Part shown: positions 30,319 through 37,512 of the stretch, one piece after another
Layout of the letters: each line of letters opens with the position of its first letter
Position numbering within the stretch: position 1 is the stretch's first letter
Assembly: GCA_017847885.1 (NCBI GenBank)
Contig: JAGAUA010000048.1
Coordinates: 1 to 37,512, forward strand
Length of the DNA stretch: 37,512 nucleotides
Origin: Oscillospiraceae bacterium
GTDB lineage: Bacteria > Bacillota > Clostridia > Oscillospirales > Ruminococcaceae
Direction of reading: 5' to 3'
Made by a program: the position numbers and the translations under genes
Notes under the pieces: model-generated
What the model saw: the letters and a program-made list of their open reading frames with translations, nothing else
What the model was told of the DNA's origin: nothing
Databases searched by the model: none

Positions 30319-33093
30319 ATGCTTGACTTTTTAAAAGAGCTAAAAAAAGACGCTGAAAATACTGACAGCAAGACCATAGGGCTTATTACAATTACTGTGG
30401 GCTTTATCAGCTTGTTTATGTGCGTGTTGAATATTATCACGCACTCTTATACAATGGTTGTTGTAACCGGAGTGCTGAGTGTATGGTGCATAATTAATTT
30501 TTTTGTGTATCAAAAGACGAAAAGCTTTGCGCTCCTAAGCTGCAGTACGTTGCCTGTCATAGGCATTATGATGATGTTTTTCGTCGTAACAGGCGGAAAA
30601 GACGGCTTCAGCATAGTTTGGCTGCTGCTTGTTCCCCCGATAGGCATATTCTTCTATAAGCTTCTTTACGGCGGAGGCTTCAGCATTTTTCTTGGACTCA
30701 TAATGGCTGCATATATGTGGTCGCCGCTTCATGAGCTGGGGTATGCTTATTCGGACACATATCGTTTGAGATTTCCTATTGTGTACATCTTTGATACAAT
30801 AGTGTGCATCTACATAAATTACACGCTTTGGGTGTACAGAAAAAATCAGGTATCTCTGCTTGAATATGCCCAGCAGGCAAGCAGCACAAAAAGCGACTTC
30901 CTTGCCAATATGAGCCATGAGATAAGAACGCCTTTGAATGCCGTTGTGGGAATGTGCGAGCTTATCCTGCGGGAAAACGACATAAGCGACACGGTAAGGG
31001 ATTACAGCTTCAATATCCAGAATTCGGGCAGAAGTCTGCTTTCCATCATTAACGATATCCTTGATTTTTCAAAGATAGAGTCGGGAAAAATGGAGCTTGT
31101 CTCGGAGGAATTCAACATTGCCTCCACTATAAACGATGTCATAAACATGGCACTTACAAGAAAGGGTGACAAGCCCATTGAGATAATCGTAAAGTGTGAC
31201 CCCGACATACCCATGGGTCTTATTGGCGACGAGCTGAGAATACGTCAGGTAATTATAAACCTTGTGACCAATGCGATAAAATTCACAAACAGAGGCTGCG
31301 TTGTGATACGCGTCTCCCAGACAAAGCATGACTACGGCATCAACCTTTCCGTTTCGGTTTCCGATACGGGCATAGGAATTTCCCCCGAAAACCTTGAAAA
31401 GCTGTTCAATAGCTTCCAGCAGGTAAACACCAAGAAAAATCGCTCTGTTGAGGGCACGGGTCTTGGACTTGCCATTTCCAAAAAGCTTATTACAAGCATG
31501 GGCGGCTTTGTCAATGTATCCAGCGTTTACGGCTCGGGGTCGGAGTTCAGATTTGTTATACCGCTTAAGGTCTCGGACGAAAAGCCCTTCATTTCGCTCA
31601 AGGAGCCCGAAAAGATACACGCTGCCTTCTTCATCGACATGACGAAATTCGGTATGCCTCAGGTCGCAAAGGAATACTCCGCGCTAATTTCGGAGCTTCA
31701 AACGGGGCTTGGTACGGACTTCGAGCTGTTTGACTCGTTTGCGGCTTTAAGCAGGGCGGCTTCGGAGAAAAAATATACTCACCTTTTTACAGGCAGAGAG
31801 GAATACATCTCCAACCGCGAATTCTTTGAAAGCTTCCATGAGGGTACGGAGGTCATTATAGTTCAGGACAGAATTAACGCAATAGAGCTTCCGCCTAAGA
31901 TGAAGTGTATCTACAAGCCGTTTTATGCGCTGACCGCCGCTTCGGTGTTCAACAACGAAAAGCTGCTTGTGAATATCAACGAGCGCAGAAATTCCTCCAT
32001 TCGCTTTGTTGCACCGAAAGCAAGAGTTCTTGTGGTGGACGACAATGTTATCAATCTTAAGGTCGCGGTAGGACTTATGCGCCCGTACCATATGCAGGTG
32101 CTTACCGTTGACAGCGGACGTGCCGCAATATCGCTGCTTCGCTCAAAGGATATCGACATTGTGTTTATGGACCACATGATGCCCGAAATGGACGGTATCG
32201 AAGCAACAAGGGCAATACGCAGCATGGAAGGCTCATACTATAAAAATCTGCCTATAATCGCACTTACGGCAAATGCAGTAAACGGCGTGAGGGATATGTA
32301 TATCGAAGCAGGGCTCAACGACTTTATCGCAAAGCCTATCGAGCTTTCCGCACTTGACCGCGTGCTTAAAACGTGGCTGCCGAGAGAGCTTATAAAGGCT
32401 CCCTCCAGAGGTGAAAGGACTCCTGCAAAGAACATCAAAAAGCCCGAGCCTGTCAAAGAAAAGGCTTCGGCGGAAACGGAGCTTCTCAGCACCGAAACAG
32501 GCGTGTTCTACACAGGCGGAGACCTTGACGCATATAATGAAATTCTTGAGGTGTATGTGCGTAAGGCTCCCGAAAAGCTTGAGCAGATACGCAAGCTTTT
32601 TGAGGAAAAATCATGGAAGAATTACGTTATCGAGGTACACGCCCTTAAAAGCTCGTCGCTTACTGTCGGCTCAAAGCCTCTTTCCGAGCTTGCAAAGGAG
32701 CTGGAGCTTGCGGGAAAGGCAGGCAATTACAGCCTTATTGAAGAGAAGAACGATGCTATGCTTGAAATGTATAAGCAGGTCGCCGAGCTGGGAAGAGAGC
32801 GTCTTAAGCTTGCAGAGCCGCCTGCCCCGGAAGTATCGGAGGAACAGCCAAAGGAAACGCTTGTTGAACTTTCACGCGAAAAGCTTGAAGAATTTATCGG
32901 AAGCATAAAGGCTGCCTGTGAATCCTTTGACGGAGACGAGATATCAAAGATATGCGCAGAGGTTTCGCAGTACGCTGTGGGAGGAACTGCTCTCAAGCCG
33001 TTTTTTGACGAGGTGAAAGCCGACGCCGATGATTTTGAGTACGACAGCGCAGCAGAAAAAGCGGCGGCAATATCCGATAAAATAAAAATGTGA
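30319..33093 (+). CDS. Hybrid histidine kinase with 6-helix N-terminus, receiver and intact Hpt
   Basis: 924 residues, 21 bp after the first kinase gene, ATG after GGAGGT. Six membrane helices (about 18-172) of a MASE-like type have almost no extracellular loops, so the signal is probably in or near the membrane. HisKA has H200 (NMSHEIRTPL), HATPase has N314/N318 and EGTGLGL (378-384). A pseudo-receiver (about 433-550) keeps the late lysine (K533) but lacks the phosphoacceptor aspartate. The true receiver has D618 and K672. The Hpt domain has H774 in VHALKSSS and a long helical C-terminus. It is the only intact Hpt among the four genes of the operon and so the natural phosphate donor to the response regulator downstream. 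Confidence 0.92.
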   Translation: MLDFLKELKKDAENTDSKTIGLITITVGFISLFMCVLNIITHSYTMVVVTGVLSVWCIINFFVYQKTKSFALLSCSTLPVIGIMMMFFVVTGGKDGFSIVWLLLVPPIGIFFYKLLYGGGFSIFLGLIMAAYMWSPLHELGYAYSDTYRLRFPIVYIFDTIVCIYINYTLWVYRKNQVSLLEYAQQASSTKSDFLANMSHEIRTPLNAVVGMCELILRENDISDTVRDYSFNIQNSGRSLLSIINDILDFSKIESGKMELVSEEFNIASTINDVINMALTRKGDKPIEIIVKCDPDIPMGLIGDELRIRQVIINLVTNAIKFTNRGCVVIRVSQTKHDYGINLSVSVSDTGIGISPENLEKLFNSFQQVNTKKNRSVEGTGLGLAISKKLITSMGGFVNVSSVYGSGSEFRFVIPLKVSDEKPFISLKEPEKIHAAFFIDMTKFGMPQVAKEYSALISELQTGLGTDFELFDSFAALSRAASEKKYTHLFTGREEYISNREFFESFHEGTEVIIVQDRINAIELPPKMKCIYKPFYALTAASVFNNEKLLVNINERRNSSIRFVAPKARVLVVDDNVINLKVAVGLMRPYHMQVLTVDSGRAAISLLRSKDIDIVFMDHMMPEMDGIEATRAIRSMEGSYYKNLPIIALTANAVNGVRDMYIEAGLNDFIAKPIELSALDRVLKTWLPRELIKAPSRGERTPAKNIKKPEPVKEKASAETELLSTETGVFYTGGDLDAYNEILEVYVRKAPEKLEQIRKLFEEKSWKNYVIEVHALKSSSLTVGSKPLSELAKELELAGKAGNYSLIEEKNDAMLEMYKQVAELGRERLKLAEPPAPEVSEEQPKETLVELSREKLEEFIGSIKAACESFDGDEISKICAEVSQYAVGGTALKPFFDEVKADADDFEYDSAAEKAAAISDKIKM

Positions 33094-33115
33094 CTTGCAG
33101 AAAGGAAAATAAGCA

Positions 33116-33991
33116 ATGGTTATGGGTAAGAAAAAAGTCGGTATTCTTGCCGAATGTGTATGCGACCTGCCCAAAAGCACTCTGCGCAATTACGGCGTTG
33201 ATATTCTGTATTTTCTGATAGAGACCGAAAGCGGAATTTTTACCGATACAGACGAGATCACGGCGGAAAATATTATCTCTCATATGGAAACGGGCGGAAA
33301 AAAATCAAAATCCTCTCCGCCGTCCCCCGATGTATACCGTAAGGCTTTTGAGAAAAATCTGAAAAGATACGACGATGTCATTCTTGTGGCTATAAGCTCA
33401 CAAATAAGCCACTCCTGCGATAATGCAAGGCAGGCTGTTGAGCTTATGGAAGAAGCCGACGCAAAAAGGGTGCATATATTTGATTCGCAGCATCTTTCCA
33501 CGGGTCTGGGATTTCTTGTAATGCGTGCAGCCGAGCTTGCAAATCAGGGCTATGAGGCGGATAAGATACTGTCGGAGATTGACAGCCTTAAAGACCGCGT
33601 CTCCACAAGCTTTCTTGCAAAGAATGCCGATTATCTTTACAGAAACGGGCTTGTTCCGTCATATGTAAAAAATATATGCAGCGCTCTTAATATTCACCCT
33701 GTTCTTGCAATGAAAAAGGGAAAGCTGTCGCTGAAAACCGTTATAATCGGAAGCTATGATTATGCCTGCAAATACTATGTAAAACGGACTCTTAAAGGGA
33801 AAATCAATATTGACGGAAAATGCGCTTTTATCACCCATGCAGGATGCAGCATAAAAACGCTTCAGACAATTTCAGCAGAGGTTGAAAAGTACTGTCACTT
33901 TGAGAATCTGAATGTTACGAGCGCCTCTGCGACCATTTCAAGCAACTGCGGTCCGGGAACATTCGGGGTATTGTTCGTCAGAAGCGATTGA
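33116..33991 (+). CDS. DegV family fatty-acid-binding protein
   Basis: 291 residues, 22 bp after the second kinase gene, with AAAGGA before the ATG. DegV/FakB proteins hold a single fatty acid between two domains and present it to the kinase FakA. Visible family features are the start VGILAECVCDLPKS, the KSSPPSPDVY segment at the lipid head-group loop, ISSQISHSCDNAR, and the C-terminal ITHAGC and SNCGPGTFGVLF motifs. No fakA-like gene is in the window. Its place inside a kinase and cyclic-di-GMP operon is unusual and hints at a lipid-linked input or output. Confidence 0.9.
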   Translation: MVMGKKKVGILAECVCDLPKSTLRNYGVDILYFLIETESGIFTDTDEITAENIISHMETGGKKSKSSPPSPDVYRKAFEKNLKRYDDVILVAISSQISHSCDNARQAVELMEEADAKRVHIFDSQHLSTGLGFLVMRAAELANQGYEADKILSEIDSLKDRVSTSFLAKNADYLYRNGLVPSYVKNICSALNIHPVLAMKKGKLSLKTVIIGSYDYACKYYVKRTLKGKINIDGKCAFITHAGCSIKTLQTISAEVEKYCHFENLNVTSASATISSNCGPGTFGVLFVRSD

Positions 33992-34032
33992 CGGTTACCG
34001 TATAGCGAAGCAATAAAAAGGAGTTTATTTTT

Positions 34033-35418
34033 ATGAAACATATTCTTATTGTTGATGATAACAAAGCAAACCTTGCATCTGCAAGAGTAGTTCTATGCGA
34101 TACATATAAGATAACGGCGGTCACGATGGGTTCTCAGGCGCTTAAATTCCTTGAAAACAATACCTGCGACCTTATACTGCTTGATATCAATATGCCCGAA
34201 ATGGACGGCTTTGAGGTTATGGAGAAAATCAAGGCGAACGAGCGGTGCTCGGCTATCCCGATTATTTTCCTTACGGCGGATAACGATGCCGAAACGGAAA
34301 ACCGCTGCCTTGAAGCAGGTGCGCTGGACTTCATTGCAAAGCCCTTTGTTGCGTCGGTAATGCGCTCGCGTATAAGCCGTATCCTTGAATTGGAGGATAT
34401 GCGCCGCAAGCTTGCGGATAAGCTTGAACAGAAAATAAAGGAAGTTACCGATATAAAAAGCAAATCCCAGCAGGACGCTCTTACGGGTCTGTGGAACAGA
34501 GCGTACACCGAAATGTCCGTCAACGAGCTTATAGAAAACGGCACGGTCGGCGCACTTTTTATGATAGACATGGATAACTTCAAGGCGATAAATGATAATT
34601 ACGGTCATATCGAAGGCGATAACACTCTGAAAATGTTTGCGGACACAATGAGACATTTTTCGAAGGACGGCGACGTGCTTTGCCGTATCGGCGGTGACGA
34701 ATTTGTCATGTTTGTAAGCGGTGTCACCTCAAAAGCCGAGATAGGAAATCTTGCAGGGGATATAATTTCCGATCTTTGCTATAAGATAGAGCAGAAGAAG
34801 TTTGAGACCAATTCTTCTGTTTCCATCGGCATAGCGCAGATACCCGGCGACGGCGGCGATTTCAGCACGGCTTACAACGCGGCGGACAAGGCGCTTTACT
34901 ACGTTAAGCAAAACGGCAAAAACTCATACCATTTCTTCAGCGAGCAGAGAGAAAACGAAAAAACCAGAGCAGGCAACCTTGTTGACCTTGAATATCTGCG
35001 CGAGGTAATGTCCCGTGCCGATTCGGGCAAGGGTGCGTATCAGCTTGAGCTTGACAGCTTCCACCATGTATATAATTTTATCCGCCGCTTTGTTGAGCGA
35101 AGCGGAAGGGAAGTTCAGACGGTGCTTTTCACCGTGGTGACAGACGATAACACCGTTGTAGAATCCGAAGAAACAGAGATCGCTCTCGAAATGATGGAGC
35201 AGGCGATATACACATCGCTTCGCCGCGTCGATGTTTCAACAAGATATTCAAGCAAGCAGATAATCGTCATTCTTATGGATGCCAACAAGGAAAACGGAGC
35301 CCTTGTTGCCCAAAGAATAATTGATTGCTTCAACAGGCTTTATAAGGGCAAAAAAGTATCCTTTGAGTACGGCATTGCACAAATGGATAGGAATGAAAGA
35401 TTTGTACCTGTGCAATGA
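34033..35418 (+). CDS. Receiver-GGDEF diguanylate cyclase with degenerate second GGDEF
   Basis: 461 residues, 41 bp after degV. The receiver (1-118) has D51, T81 and K103. A coiled linker (about 119-146) leads to a complete GGDEF domain (147-303): DALTGLWNR, D179/D181 region and the active-site GGDEF at 220-224. The product would be cyclic-di-GMP from two GTP. The inhibitory RxxD site reads KDGD (211-214), so product inhibition may be weak. Residues about 335-452 resemble a second GGDEF fold but carry SSKQI at 406-410, so that copy cannot be catalytic. It is the terminal output of the operon. Confidence 0.93.
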   Translation: MKHILIVDDNKANLASARVVLCDTYKITAVTMGSQALKFLENNTCDLILLDINMPEMDGFEVMEKIKANERCSAIPIIFLTADNDAETENRCLEAGALDFIAKPFVASVMRSRISRILELEDMRRKLADKLEQKIKEVTDIKSKSQQDALTGLWNRAYTEMSVNELIENGTVGALFMIDMDNFKAINDNYGHIEGDNTLKMFADTMRHFSKDGDVLCRIGGDEFVMFVSGVTSKAEIGNLAGDIISDLCYKIEQKKFETNSSVSIGIAQIPGDGGDFSTAYNAADKALYYVKQNGKNSYHFFSEQRENEKTRAGNLVDLEYLREVMSRADSGKGAYQLELDSFHHVYNFIRRFVERSGREVQTVLFTVVTDDNTVVESEETEIALEMMEQAIYTSLRRVDVSTRYSSKQIIVILMDANKENGALVAQRIIDCFNRLYKGKKVSFEYGIAQMDRNERFVPVQ

Positions 35419-35444
35419 TGTGAAATTTTTTCAGCATAATCAAA

Positions 35445-35481
35445 AAACGTCAGCGTTCCCGATAAAAGAACGCTGACGTTT
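35445..35481. terminator. Bidirectional terminator between GGDEF gene and alpha-galactosidase
   Basis: AAACGTCAGCGTTC pairs perfectly with GAACGCTGACGTTT, 14 bp. The minus strand continues TTTTTTG; the plus strand continues ATTATTG. The hairpin serves the two converging genes. Confidence 0.9.
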
Positions 35482-35495
35482 ATTATTGCCTGCAA

Positions 35496-36761
35496 TCAAT
35501 CGTTATGTAAAATATACGCTTTTGCACCGTGGCTTTCAAGGCTTACGGCAAGAACGCCGTCCGCCGAAATGCTTTCTCCGCTCCAAAGCTCTTTTCCGCT
35601 AACTTTGCCGTAAATCTCGGCGTCGGAAAGAGGAAATTCTATATTGCTTTCTGTATCGCCCGTGTTGAATACGGCGATGTACTGTCCGCCCTCTGCGCTT
35701 GCGGCAGTCCAAAGAATATGCTCAACGCCGCCTATCTCTTTTTTCCACACCTGATGGGAGTGACGGGCATTTCTGTGCATTGCAAGAATATCCTCGTTTG
35801 TAAGCAGACTCATGGTAAAATCGTCAAATCCCGTCATTTCGCCGCCGATAATAAGCGGTGAGCGGAAAATGCTCCAAAGAGTCAGCATTGTTATCTGCTC
35901 GTTTTCGGTAAACTTGGTGCGGTTTGCTTTGTCGTAGTCTTGAAGAATAGGTCCGATAGGCAGCATGTCCGCATCGGGCCAATGTCCTGCACCCGTGTGT
36001 GTACACCACTTTTCCGCACGCTCAAACATAGCATAAAGCAGCTCCCACTTGTCCCAAAAGTCGTCGGTAATGCGCCACATATTGGACACCTGCTTGTAAA
36101 GCTCCGCTTTTTCGAGAAGCGCAGGTCCGGGGGAAAGACTAAGTATCATATCTCTTCCGCAGCCGTGAAGTGCTTCGCTGAGCATGACAAGCTCCGCCTC
36201 CTCGTGGGGAAGCTCACGGGCAATGTCGTCGCACTTGATGAAATCCACACCCCATGAAGCGTACAGCTCAAAAATGCTGTCATAGTACGCTCTTGCGCCG
36301 TCCTTGTCGGGGTCAACGCCGTACATATCGGTATTCCATGCGCATATGCTTGCGGTTTTAGCTATCTGACGGGCGGTCTTGTCCGTACCCTTTATCTTGG
36401 TGTTTTGGTGTACCGCTTGTCTGGGGATACCCCTCATAATATGTATGCCGAATTTCAGGCCGAGGGAGTGAACATACTCCGCAAGAGGAGCAAAGCCCTT
36501 TCCGCCTGCCGACGACGGAAAGCGGTTTTCGGCAGGGATAAGCCGCGAATACTCGTCCATGCAAAGCTCGGTGAACGGGTCGTACTCGTGACTTTTCGCG
36601 TTGGGCGCGCTCCATTGGATATCAACGGTAACGTACTCCCAGCCGTATTTTTTCAGGTGCTTTGCCATAAATTCGGCGTTTCTTCTGACGGTTTCCTCAT
36701 CAACGGCTGCTCCGTAGCAGTCCCAGCTGTTCCAGCCCATAGGTGCGGTTTTAATTTCCAT
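35496..36761 (-). CDS. GH27 family alpha-galactosidase
   Basis: 421 residues, a catalytic barrel plus a C-terminal beta domain. The start MGWNSWDCYG is the GH27 signature. The nucleophile is D178 in VDFIKCDD and the acid/base D234 in WRITDD. WPDADMLPIG and RSPLIIGGEM are further family motifs. It releases alpha-1,6-galactose from raffinose-type sugars or galactomannan. There is no signal peptide, so it acts on imported oligosaccharides. The ATG has only a weak ribosome site (GGGAAATGG). No sugar transporter or regulator is beside it. Confidence 0.93.
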   Translation of the reverse strand: MEIKTAPMGWNSWDCYGAAVDEETVRRNAEFMAKHLKKYGWEYVTVDIQWSAPNAKSHEYDPFTELCMDEYSRLIPAENRFPSSAGGKGFAPLAEYVHSLGLKFGIHIMRGIPRQAVHQNTKIKGTDKTARQIAKTASICAWNTDMYGVDPDKDGARAYYDSIFELYASWGVDFIKCDDIARELPHEEAELVMLSEALHGCGRDMILSLSPGPALLEKAELYKQVSNMWRITDDFWDKWELLYAMFERAEKWCTHTGAGHWPDADMLPIGPILQDYDKANRTKFTENEQITMLTLWSIFRSPLIIGGEMTGFDDFTMSLLTNEDILAMHRNARHSHQVWKKEIGGVEHILWTAASAEGGQYIAVFNTGDTESNIEFPLSDAEIYGKVSGKELWSGESISADGVLAVSLESHGAKAYILHND

Positions 36762-36882
36762 GTTATTGCCATTTCCCGATTGCGGAAAATGTACTCCTTT
36801 CTTAAAAATTCAAAAGCTGTTAATACAGCGTATATTTTTTGCCTGTACAATAAATGAAAGAATTGTTTAATAGGGGGATACT

Positions 36883-37326
36883 ATGAAATTTGTAATACAA
36901 CGCGCGGCTCATGCTTCGGTAACGGTAGACGGCGAAATCACGGGAAAAATCGGAAAAGGCTTTATGGTGCTTATCGGGGTATCGCAGACGGATACGAAAG
37001 CGGAAGCGGACAGGCTTATAAAAAAGATGCTTGGGCTTCGTATCTTTGAAGATGAAAACGGCAAGACAAATCTTTCGCTGAAGGACGTTGACGGCGAGCT
37101 TCTGCTTATTTCACAGTTTACGCTGTACGCGGATTGCAGAAAGGGAAACCGCCCCTCCTTTGTAAATGCAGGAAAGCCCGATATTGCAAATGAGCTTTAC
37201 GAATACATTATTTCGGAGTGCCGAAAAGAGTTCCATACCGAAACGGGAATATTCGGCGCGGATATGAAGGTGGAGCTTCTAAACGACGGACCGTTCACGA
37301 TAATTCTTGACAGCGAGGTAATATAA
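36883..37326 (+). CDS. dtd: D-aminoacyl-tRNA deacylase
   Basis: 147 residues, full family length. Dtd hydrolyses D-amino acids and glycine mischarged on tRNA. The conserved SQFTLYAD (77-84) and the cross-subunit GP motif (136-137, NDGPFTI) are present; position 138 is Phe where many have Val. GGGGG precedes the ATG at good spacing. The stop codon TAA at 37324-37326 is the TAA flanking element copy 3, so the gene ends exactly at the insertion point without losing codons. Confidence 0.95.
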   Translation: MKFVIQRAAHASVTVDGEITGKIGKGFMVLIGVSQTDTKAEADRLIKKMLGLRIFEDENGKTNLSLKDVDGELLLISQFTLYADCRKGNRPSFVNAGKPDIANELYEYIISECRKEFHTETGIFGADMKVELLNDGPFTIILDSEVI

Positions 37327-37512
37327 TACTAATTCTTAATCTCCTTATAGACAAAGTCTATAAGGAGAGCCGCCTAAAAGGCGGCAAGTCAAAACCTGCG
37401 GTTTTGACAGAATTAGTATTGAACGGCTTTCCTGCGGCTTCGCCGCACCCACCGCAAAGCGGTGGAATCAACCTATAGACTTTGTCTATAGGTTGATTAG
37501 GAAATAGTATAA
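37324..37512 (+). repeat. Hairpin-chain MITE-like element, copy 3
   Basis: Exactly 189 bp including the TAA at each side, same orientation as copy 1 and differing at a single base. The first TAA doubles as the dtd stop codon. The window ends on its final base, as it begins on the first base of copy 1. Confidence 0.92.

Noticed and set aside
1..37512. Direct terminal repeats as a sign of a circular plasmid or phage
   Set aside because: The repeats are a dispersed element with a third internal copy, the ends differ by one base, and no replication or phage genes are present.

Overview
The window looks like a chromosomal segment from a Gram-positive Clostridia relative, most like Ruminococcus / Oscillospiraceae. 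The basis is near-consensus sigma-A promoters with 17-bp spacers, strong GGAGG ribosome sites, a bacterial type-A RNase P RNA, VanR/VanS-like two-component genes, CarD and DegV. A bile salt hydrolase-like enzyme and a GH27 alpha-galactosidase suggest a gut commensal. The genus is inferred from gene content and style; no 16S gene is present.

Both ends of the window coincide exactly with copies of one 189-bp element, and a third, inverted copy lies at 26174-26362. Each copy is a chain of hairpins with imperfect terminal inverted repeats and a TAA on each side. No transposase is present, so it behaves like a MITE. The first copy cuts a cation-efflux gene that sits behind a NiCo (Ni2+/Co2+) riboswitch. 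The last abuts the dtd stop codon.

1-1032: truncated CDF efflux gene, riboswitch, its promoter, and decayed coding sequence. 1125-8186: response regulator and sensor kinase, then a separately promoted efflux operon (HlyD-like adaptor, MacB-like permease, lipoprotein, ATPase). The same direct-repeat operator precedes the regulator gene and the efflux operon. 8235-13462: a 1100-residue secreted repeat protein divergent from a large HTH regulator, with a near-perfect 13-bp inverted repeat between them. 13525-14255: a small hypothetical ORF, a probable integrase-tail scar, and tRNA-Pro(CGG). 14388-16154: U32-like protein, an unassigned structured-RNA candidate, and CarD.

16194-22305: minus-strand transport and housekeeping genes (FeoB-like transporter, AI-2E family permease, NSS symporter, and an unknown protein with an unclear start). 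22460-26143: rnpB, ppk and a choloylglycine hydrolase-type enzyme. 26486-35481: a four-gene signalling operon with two hybrid histidine kinases, a DegV protein, and a receiver-GGDEF diguanylate cyclase. Only the second kinase keeps a histidine in its Hpt domain, which suggests a convergent phosphorelay into cyclic-di-GMP. 35496-37326: GH27 alpha-galactosidase and dtd.

The observations I rate highest are the hairpin-chain element family with changes confined to loops, the element-disrupted riboswitch-controlled gene, the tandem-sensor kinase and phosphorelay operon, the surface protein/regulator pair with its operator, and the structured RNA candidate at 15360-15496.
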